Assembly (NCBI GenBank): GCA_903828455.1
Contig: CAIKMJ010000018.1
Span: 1 to 44,226, forward strand
Reading direction: 5' to 3'
DNA: 44,226 nt
Source of the DNA: an uncultured Acidobacteriia bacterium
GTDB lineage: Bacteria > Acidobacteriota > Terriglobia > Bryobacterales > Bryobacteraceae
The notes under the pieces were generated by a model, which was not told the origin of the DNA, made no database searches, and saw only the letters and a list, made by a program, of their open reading frames with translations. Shown one piece after another: positions 38,309 through 44,226 of the stretch; the first letter of the stretch is position 1; every line of letters starts with the position of its first letter. The position numbers and the translations under genes were made by a program.

Positions 38309-41300
38309 CTACTTCGGAGGCGGTGTGCCGGACCAAAAACTCCCCAGCCACTCGAAGCCGAGTTTCGCCGCCTTCCCGGCCTTGCCCGCCACCCCGGCCA
38401 ATGAGTTCTCAACGAAGACCGCCGAGGCCGTCAGTTCATCGATCACCATTCCCGATAACGCCCCGTCTTGTTGTGCCCCGGTGCCGGCCAGCAATTGGTT
38501 GACGAGTCGGTAGTATTCCTTTGGATTGTTGTCGAATTTTCCCTGAACCTTCAGCTTGTACAGAGCCTTCAGCGCTGCTGCCTCGCCAATATTCGTCGCA
38601 TTGCTGAGCGTGGCCTGCTCCTGTTCTGCCCCTTGGATCGCGGTGTATAGCTTGACCCCTTCCTTGGCGACATCCAGCAACTTACCAGCCCCGTCCAATA
38701 TCTGGCCGCCGGTCTTGAGCTTGCCGGCCAAATTGCTCGCTGCCTCCGATTTCTGGACCAGCTCGCCCACTCCTTCCGTTCCGTTGAGCGCCGTCGCCGT
38801 GTCGGGCACCAGCTTCGCAGCCTCTCCGAGTGAATCCTTGGCGGTCTCTTCGAGGCCCTTCGCGGCCGTATCCAGCACCTGTGCCGCACCGCTCGCATAT
38901 GTGCTTGGCGCCGTCAGGACATCCTCCGGAGCGAACCCCGTCCAGTCCCCTCTGTTCAGCGGATCGTTTTTGGCGTACTGATAGGGATTTGCCTCGAGCG
39001 GATTCGCGATTCTCACCGGATCAGGCGAAATAAACCGCGCCGTCGTGCTGTCGTAATAGCGTGCCCGAACGTAATAAAGACTTGTCGCTCCCTCCTGCAT
39101 CACGCCAAAAGCGCCCTTCCATACAAACGGATTGTCCGTCGTTCCCGTCCGGGTCGTCGTTTCTCCGTATGGCGTCACGCTGTAGCTGTCGGTCACGGCG
39201 CCGGAGTCGCCTGTAAGCAGCAGAGTCGACCCGCTCTCGTCGAAATGATAGAAGTGATGAGCGCCCGTGGCCGCATCGATTGCGAACAGCAGCGTCCCGT
39301 TCGGTGCATAAACGTAATAGGTCTGGTCCCCGGAAGCACCCTTCACCGTCGCCAGCGACGGCAGACTGGTTGCGTAATTCCAGACATAAGTGGATGTCAC
39401 TCCTTGTGATGTCCGCGACGTCCGCAACCCGAATCCGTCGTAGCCGAGCGTGGCTGAACCATCCGCGCCCGTGTACCCTGTCAGTCGGGCGGCCGCGTCC
39501 CACGCGTAGGTGCGCAGCGTGTCGGCGTTTACTTCGCCGTTCCCGTCGTAGGTGAACCCTGCCACCTGTTCGGCCGCGTCATAGGACAGCGGCAGCACTC
39601 CCGGAGCCAGACTCGCCGGCGGCGCCGGCGTTCGCGTTTCCGAAATAATCCGCCCTGCCGCATCGCGCTGCATCGCAATTGATGCGCCGGCATCATCCAC
39701 AACGGAAGACAAACGCCCGTCCGGATCATACGTGTACTGCGTCTTGTGTCCGTTCGAACGCGCGAGTGCCGTAAGCTGGTGAGCCACATCGTAAGCAAAA
39801 CTCACGGATGCTCCCGTCCAGTCCGTGACACTCGCCGGCAGTCCTGCCGCACTGTAACGATAAGTTACGGTCTTGTTCGGTGCGTAGGTGATGGAGGCGA
39901 TCCGCTCGTCCGCATCTCGCCCGATCGTCAACCCGTTCGAACCGGTCAGTGCGCCGTCCGCATCATAGGAGAGCACAATTCCCGGACCTGTCAGCAGTCG
40001 GTCGTCCGCGTCATAGGCGTAAGTCAGATTCGTCCCGTCCGAGTAAGCCCGGCTAACGATGTTCCCCGCCGGATCCAGCGTGAAATTTTGCGTTCCCAGC
40101 GGCGATTGCACCGCGCTGATTCTGCCGCGCGTGTCGTATGTGTAATTTATTGATCGCCCCAGTGGATCGGTACGTTGCGACAGCCGGCCTCCGCTGTCGT
40201 ATGAAAATCCCCACGTCGATCCGTTCGGGTCTGTGAGTCCTGTCGGGTATCCCGATGCATCCCTCGTCAGCGTCACGCCGATCGGTGTCTTCCCGCCCAC
40301 CGTGTAGCCCACTACCCGTCCCGCCGGATCATACTTTACCGCCGTCGTCACCCCGGTCGGATCGGCTGTCGAGACCGCTCGCCCCCGCTTATCGCGAACG
40401 ATTGTGTACCTTTCCCCCACCGGAGTCGTGATCGTGACCGGGTGTCCGTCCGCGTCCAGCGTGAACGTCGTCGTGCGCGAGAGCGCATCCGTTATCGACA
40501 CGGGCAGATCTTCATTGTTGTATTTGACCGTGGACCCGTTTCCGTTTGTATCCGCAATTTTCGTGAGTCGCCGGTTCGTGTCGAAAGTGTACGTCAGGGT
40601 CTCGCCTGCTGCCGCTACGGCAGTTTTCAGCAGTCCGGCTGCGTCGTACGTAAACGATGCGTTATGCCCGTTGGCATCCGTCGCCTTGGTAATTCGTTCG
40701 TTCGCGTCGTAGGTCTCGCCGGTTATTTTGCCGGTCGCGTCGGTGAGTGTTGCCACTTTGTTGTTGGCGTTAAAGCTCACCAGAGAATTGTTGCCGCGTT
40801 CATCGGTTCGCTTCAGAATGTTATCGCGATTGTCGTACGCATAGCTCCTCGTGTCGCCGTTGGCGAACTTGTTCTGCCGAATCCGTTTCTGTAAGTCATA
40901 GCTGTAGCTGGTCACGTTCCCGGCCGTATCCGTGACAGAAGCCAGCGTGGCGTCGGCGGCGTTGTACGCGTAGGTCGTCGTTCGCCCCAGCGGGTCCTGA
41001 CTCGTCAGAATTTGTCCGCGCGAATTATACGTGTAAGCCCATGCTTTCCCGTCTTCGTCGGTTACCGATAACAGATTGCCTGTTGCGTCGTACGTCATCG
41101 ACCAGGCGGCCCCGTCCGCAAACTGGATGCCGGTCAGGTTGTAAAACGTGAAAGGTGCGACTGTTTGCGCAGTCCACGTATAAGTTGTGGTGTTTCCCAG
41201 TGCGTCTGTCTCTGTTGCCAGATAGCCGGAGGAGCCCTGAAACGTCCGCGTCGTCTTGCCCCCCAGCCGGTCAGTCAGGCCGGTGATGTGCTGCTTCAAA

Positions 41301-42568
41301 TCGTAGGTTACAGAGAGCGCGTTCCCGTACGAATCTGCATGGCTCGTGAAATCCGACACAATGCGGCTTGTGTCGGTGGTCACAACGCCCAGTGGGTCTT
41401 TCACTGTTGTGGAACCATCCGTGTTGTAAGTGAACGTTGTCGTGCTGCCGACGCTGTCCGACTGCGTCACAACGCGCCCCGTCGTGTCCCACGTCTGGCT
41501 GAACGGCTTGTTTCCCAGTGGAAGCGCGTGGCTCAGCATCAGGCCGTTCATCGTACTTGTCGTTGTATAAGTAAAGGACTCCGTGTTTCCGTTTGCGTCC
41601 GTGACCGATGTCAGATCCGTCCCGGTATAGTTGAACGTAACCGACCGCCCCGTCTGATCCGCAACCTTCGTTAGTGTGTTGTTAGCACCATAGGTGAGGG
41701 TCAGCAGCCGTCCGAGTCCGTCGCTTACCTGCCCCGTCGTTGTCCCGGAAGTCACCGTCAGAGTGTTGCCGTGTCGGTCCTGAATTGACGAAACCCCGAT
41801 CGTCCCGCTCGTTCCCGAAAACGTGTAAATCAAATTCGTCCGGGAATCCAGAAACTGATAACTGTTGTTCGCTCCGCTTACCAGTTGGTAACTCACGGAT
41901 TCCTGAGTAAGCGGCTGCCACGAGGTTCCCGATTGCTGGAACAGCAGGGTCTTTGCCCCCGGCAGCACCACCTCCGCGAACGGCGGAGTCAGGACGAGAG
42001 TTATCTGGAAGTTATGCATCCAGTTGTTGCCAAGCGCGCCTGACGCCCCGTTCGCAGCCAGCAGCGACCCGTAATACCGGCGGAACTCCAGCGGCAGCGG
42101 CCCGCCCAGCCGCAAATCGGCTGGAATCCCCGGCTCATACAATTCGCCTGTTGCGGTAGAGACCGGTTCTCCTGCCGCCTGGGCATTCGTGGCGACATAT
42201 GTTCCTGGTCCCGCCACTGAGATCTGTTGCAGGAATGACTTCCGGATATCGTTGTCCAGCGCCGACAGCGTGCCCGTCCACCCGCCGCTTCCCACGTTCA
42301 GCTGGACCGTACCGGCAATCGTAGCTCCGGCAGGATTAACAGCCGACGGCGAAATCTGAAAATTGCTCGAGCCGATCAGCGAAAATGTAAAGTAGTTGCC
42401 CTGCGAAGAGGGCCCCACATTCAGGATGAAGGGCTGAATATAGTTATACGACCCGTTAACTGAGTCCCAAACGCCCGGGGGCAGCGTGAACGTAGTCGGT
42501 GCCTGAGCAACCAGACTGACTGCTCCAATCAACATCCCCAATATAAAAGTGATCTTCCGATTCGTCAT
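38309..42568 (-). CDS. RHS/YD-repeat exported protein with novel C-terminal domain
   Basis: 1419 residues. A signal peptide (ITFILGMLIGAVSLVAQ) is followed by a beta-rich domain (about 22-120) and a DUF6531-like RHS entry segment (PVSTATGELYEPGIPADLRLGGPLPLEFRRYYGSL, about 135-170). Many YD repeats follow (e.g. YDATGNLLSVTDEDGKAWAY, YDKRG-like units to about 1130), and then the core-end motif LYYVRARYYDSTTARFISPDP. The usual DPxG self-cleavage site after the core is DWTG here. The C-terminal roughly 208 residues are helix-rich and Ala/Lys/Leu-rich (LDTAAKGLEETAKDSLGEAA, KLYTAIQGAEQEQATL) and match nothing I know; it may be an effector or an adhesion tail. It is overlapped at the start by the partner gene (ATGA). 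Confidence 0.9.
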   Translation of the reverse strand: MTNRKITFILGMLIGAVSLVAQAPTTFTLPPGVWDSVNGSYNYIQPFILNVGPSSQGNYFTFSLIGSSNFQISPSAVNPAGATIAGTVQLNVGSGGWTGTLSALDNDIRKSFLQQISVAGPGTYVATNAQAAGEPVSTATGELYEPGIPADLRLGGPLPLEFRRYYGSLLAANGASGALGNNWMHNFQITLVLTPPFAEVVLPGAKTLLFQQSGTSWQPLTQESVSYQLVSGANNSYQFLDSRTNLIYTFSGTSGTIGVSSIQDRHGNTLTVTSGTTTGQVSDGLGRLLTLTYGANNTLTKVADQTGRSVTFNYTGTDLTSVTDANGNTESFTYTTTSTMNGLMLSHALPLGNKPFSQTWDTTGRVVTQSDSVGSTTTFTYNTDGSTTVKDPLGVVTTDTSRIVSDFTSHADSYGNALSVTYDLKQHITGLTDRLGGKTTRTFQGSSGYLATETDALGNTTTYTWTAQTVAPFTFYNLTGIQFADGAAWSMTYDATGNLLSVTDEDGKAWAYTYNSRGQILTSQDPLGRTTTYAYNAADATLASVTDTAGNVTSYSYDLQKRIRQNKFANGDTRSYAYDNRDNILKRTDERGNNSLVSFNANNKVATLTDATGKITGETYDANERITKATDANGHNASFTYDAAGLLKTAVAAAGETLTYTFDTNRRLTKIADTNGNGSTVKYNNEDLPVSITDALSRTTTFTLDADGHPVTITTPVGERYTIVRDKRGRAVSTADPTGVTTAVKYDPAGRVVGYTVGGKTPIGVTLTRDASGYPTGLTDPNGSTWGFSYDSGGRLSQRTDPLGRSINYTYDTRGRISAVQSPLGTQNFTLDPAGNIVSRAYSDGTNLTYAYDADDRLLTGPGIVLSYDADGALTGSNGLTIGRDADERIASITYAPNKTVTYRYSAAGLPASVTDWTGASVSFAYDVAHQLTALARSNGHKTQYTYDPDGRLSSVVDDAGASIAMQRDAAGRIISETRTPAPPASLAPGVLPLSYDAAEQVAGFTYDGNGEVNADTLRTYAWDAAARLTGYTGADGSATLGYDGFGLRTSRTSQGVTSTYVWNYATSLPSLATVKGASGDQTYYVYAPNGTLLFAIDAATGAHHFYHFDESGSTLLLTGDSGAVTDSYSVTPYGETTTRTGTTDNPFVWKGAFGVMQEGATSLYYVRARYYDSTTARFISPDPVRIANPLEANPYQYAKNDPLNRGDWTGFAPEDVLTAPSTYASGAAQVLDTAAKGLEETAKDSLGEAAKLVPDTATALNGTEGVGELVQKSEAASNLAGKLKTGGQILDGAGKLLDVAKEGVKLYTAIQGAEQEQATLSNATNIGEAAALKALYKLKVQGKFDNNPKEYYRLVNQLLAGTGAQQDGALSGMVIDELTASAVFVENSLAGVAGKAGKAAKLGFEWLGSFWSGTPPPK

Positions 42569-43500
42569 GGTTGCACCGTAATCAAAGCGCCTGTGGTCGT
42601 TGAAATGCCGTTATAAATGCAGCCAACAGGATTATCTCCGCTGCTGGCCGCGGCCGGAACCGCGATATTGAGCTGATAGAGCCCTGGGCTGATCAAGCCT
42701 GCAAAGCTGACTGTTGCTGTGTTCGCCCCGATCCTACAAACCGGCAAACTCGGCAGGGAGCCGGATTGGCTCGACGAACCGTTTGTCAGCGTCCCGCTCG
42801 GCAGTCCGAATCCCACTGCGTAGGTAATAATCGTTTCGCCCGGTTTCGCCGGAGTCGATAAGCCCGGGTAGAGTGTGGACGGTCCAATCAGCGTGAAATC
42901 AGCGTGGGTCGCGGCCGTGTAGCCCTTTGCATTGAAGGTCAGGAAAGCAGGGGACGTGGCTCCCAGTGTCGCCGTAAACGCCGGACTTGCCGTGCTTCCG
43001 CTCGTCACCACGATCGCCACGGGCCCGGTCATATTGTCGAGCGGCGTCAGCACATTGATCTGATCGCTGGCACAAATCGTGCTCGTTGCCGCGCTGCAGA
43101 AAAAATAGACAAAAGCAGGCTTGCCGTTCACCGTTACACTGACGCCGTTCAACTGTGTCGGCAGTTGGCCGTTGGCGAAGGAAGGTGCTGTACTCCAGAT
43201 CACGCCGCTCGCTGGTGTGGACGACGGTACCAGCCCCGCTCCCTTGATCACGATCCAGTCGTTCTGGGAAATGATCGGCCCGCCCGATGCGGTTGTCACG
43301 GAAGTGATGAGCGGCCCTGCAGCCGAACTCTTCACGGACCGGGAAGTCAGGTTCCCCGCATTGTCATAAACATAAGTGATGACAGAGCCGTTACCGTAAT
43401 CGGCGCTGACCAGTCGCCCGGCGGAGTCGTAGGAGAAGTTGATGCTTGCGGCGGAACACAAGCACGAAAATGCGACGAGCTTGAAGAATCCCTTCATCAT
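42565..43500 (-). CDS. Exported protein with YD repeat and Solibacter-type C-terminal domain
   Basis: About 311 residues. A signal peptide (KLVAFSCLCSAASI) is followed by two YD units (NFSYDSAGRLVSADYGNGSV, YVYDNAGNLTSR). The rest (about 55-311) resembles the TIGR03437 domain typical of Solibacter-type proteins: IISQNDWIVIKGAGL, LPTQLNGVSVTVNGKPAFVYF, SPAFLTFNAKGYTAATHADFT, AKPGETIITYAVGFG and LYQLNIAVPAAASSGDNPVGC. Its TGA overlaps the ATG of the RHS gene, so the two are made together. It may be a surface or secretion partner of the RHS protein (inference). I chose ATG 43500. Confidence 0.8.
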   Translation of the reverse strand: MMKGFFKLVAFSCLCSAASINFSYDSAGRLVSADYGNGSVITYVYDNAGNLTSRSVKSSAAGPLITSVTTASGGPIISQNDWIVIKGAGLVPSSTPASGVIWSTAPSFANGQLPTQLNGVSVTVNGKPAFVYFFCSAATSTICASDQINVLTPLDNMTGPVAIVVTSGSTASPAFTATLGATSPAFLTFNAKGYTAATHADFTLIGPSTLYPGLSTPAKPGETIITYAVGFGLPSGTLTNGSSSQSGSLPSLPVCRIGANTATVSFAGLISPGLYQLNIAVPAAASSGDNPVGCIYNGISTTTGALITVQP

Positions 43501-43897
43501 GGGACCTGAGCATAGCACGATTAAATGACGAGGCGAAACGCCAGGACTGCGGAGACGTTCGAATCTTTACAGGAATTTCGCGGGAGTCAGAATCGCACCG
43601 GCGTCGCCTGGATATAAGCTTTGACCATTGAATGATTCGCGGTGCCATGTCTGTCTGCATGTCAGGAACAGGCCGCCGGCGATGACGGAGTTCCGCCGAC
43701 TCCGGGGCGAAGGGTTGCGAAGAGTTTCTTTACGCGAGAAAAATTGCCCGCTTTCGATTGCGGAACGCCCCTGCACAGAAACCATTCGCAGTGGTCCCGC
43801 AGCGCCGGGGAATGTAAAGTATTCTGCTCGGACTTTGTTACAGTTTCGACCGCTTCCGTTCGCTTCCCGATGAAACGACCCCGGCGGCAGCCCATTC
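43501..43897. other. Intergenic region upstream of the RHS operon
   Basis: No gene recognised in these roughly 400 bases. It should hold the promoter of the RHS operon (minus strand), but no convincing -35/-10 pair was found. Several short open frames are without family signatures. Confidence 0.4.
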
Positions 43898-44067
43898 CCC
43901 GGTCACACCACTCACGCAACTTTATTCCCCCGCATATCAACCACTTCCCGCTGCGCCCTGCCGCATCCCCGCCCGCGCGGGTCCACAATGTGGTCGGTAT
44001 GAAAAGAATCACCTCCGAAGCCCGTGCCGCAGCCTCGCGCGCCAATGGCTCCAAATCCCGCGGACCT
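43898..44067 (+). repeat. Second copy of the leader and 5' part of the repeated gene
   Basis: Matches 37712-37881 with about four differences, including about 100 non-coding bases before the start. The conservation of the non-coding leader suggests that the unit spreads or is copied as a whole. Confidence 0.85.
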
Positions 44068-44226
44068 GTCACCGCCCGCGGCAAGTACAACTCTTCCCTC
44101 AACGCCTTCCGCCACGGAGCCCTCGCCAGCGGCCTCGTCCTCCCCGGCGAAAATCCCCAAATGTTCCAGGATCTCTACGACGGCTTCATGGAAGAGCACC
44201 AGCCCCGCACCCCCACCGAGCGCGCC
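43999..44226 (+). CDS. MKRITS-type repeated gene, 5' part (runs off the window)
   Basis: ATG 43999 opens MKRITSEARAAASRANGSK, SRGPVTARGKYNSSLNAFRHGAL, VLPGENPQMFQDLYDGFM and continues to the window edge (76 codons, incomplete). Proteins with this start (SEARAAASRANG... NAxRHGxL) are a multicopy hypothetical family in acidobacteria. The function is unknown. No transposase motif is visible in this part. It is paired with the broken copy at 37712-38028. Confidence 0.75.
   Translation, partial: MKRITSEARAAASRANGSKSRGPVTARGKYNSSLNAFRHGALASGLVLPGENPQMFQDLYDGFMEEHQPRTPTERA

Noticed and set aside
39000-42200. Repetitive sequence in the RHS gene as a repeat array
   Set aside because: Repeats are at the protein level (YD units) with strongly diverged DNA; neither CRISPR nor DNA tandem array.
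1-44226. tRNA or rRNA genes
   Set aside because: No cloverleaf-like or rRNA-like sequence was recognised by eye in the intergenic regions.

Overview
The window reads as a chromosomal piece of a GC-rich acidobacterium, most likely of the Solibacter/Bryobacter lineage (Bryobacterales). This is inferred from several family signatures: a Solibacter-type C-terminal domain (TIGR03437-like) next to an RHS protein, a PEP-CTERM exported protein, a DUF6152-like protein followed by a conserved acidobacterial exported protein, and two copies (one intact at its 5' end, one remnant) of a small repeated gene starting MKRITSEARAAASRANG. No rRNA, tRNA or CRISPR array was seen.

Left part (1-13.9 kb): small exported and metabolic genes. 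They include two cupin-like exported proteins, a Tat-exported amidohydrolase, a DoxX membrane protein, miaA, a large TPR protein, an ABC-2 export permease, an M23 peptidase, a PEP-CTERM protein, an ArsR regulator-OsmC pair with a palindrome-rich promoter, a PD40 beta-propeller protein, a coiled-coil membrane protein and a beta-CASP ribonuclease. Middle part (14.0-23.0 kb): a four-gene polyamine-type ABC importer (potABCD-like) on the plus strand, then on the minus strand the translation and secretion run ffh-rpsP-KH-rimM-trmD. A VapBC-type toxin-antitoxin pair is inserted between rimM and trmD, with stop/start overlaps on both sides of the toxin gene.

23.2-34.3 kb: an Hsp20 chaperone, a GNAT acetyltransferase, a methyltransferase, a redoxin gene with an in-frame TGA, a FucP-type sugar permease, a NIPSNAP protein, maf, several acidobacterial exported proteins, a YciI protein, an overlooked 40-residue membrane protein, a FAH-type hydratase and a gamma-glutamyltransferase-like enzyme. 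The redoxin gene (26025-27209) is the most interesting item. Its TGA sits exactly at the first position of the redox motif (UPYC), and a perfect stem with a GGUC-type loop follows 20 bases later, so it is probably a selenoprotein. Its C-terminal DsbD-alpha-like domain carries the only other two cysteines.

Right part (34.5-44.2 kb): an accessory region. A broken acyltransferase is followed by a 139-bp repeat, a Fic protein, a probable phosphorothioate-DNA restriction endonuclease (SBD-HNH), and a second copy of the 139-bp repeat fused to a remnant of the repeated gene family. Next come a 1419-residue RHS protein and its small partner, and a fresh copy of the repeated gene runs off the right edge.

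Two patterns run through the whole window. Short tandem repeats (12-26 bp period) sit repeatedly in leaders, between coupled genes or in N-terminal codons. Many genes also lack a Shine-Dalgarno sequence but have a TANNNT box 5-8 bases before the start codon, suggesting widespread leaderless transcripts.
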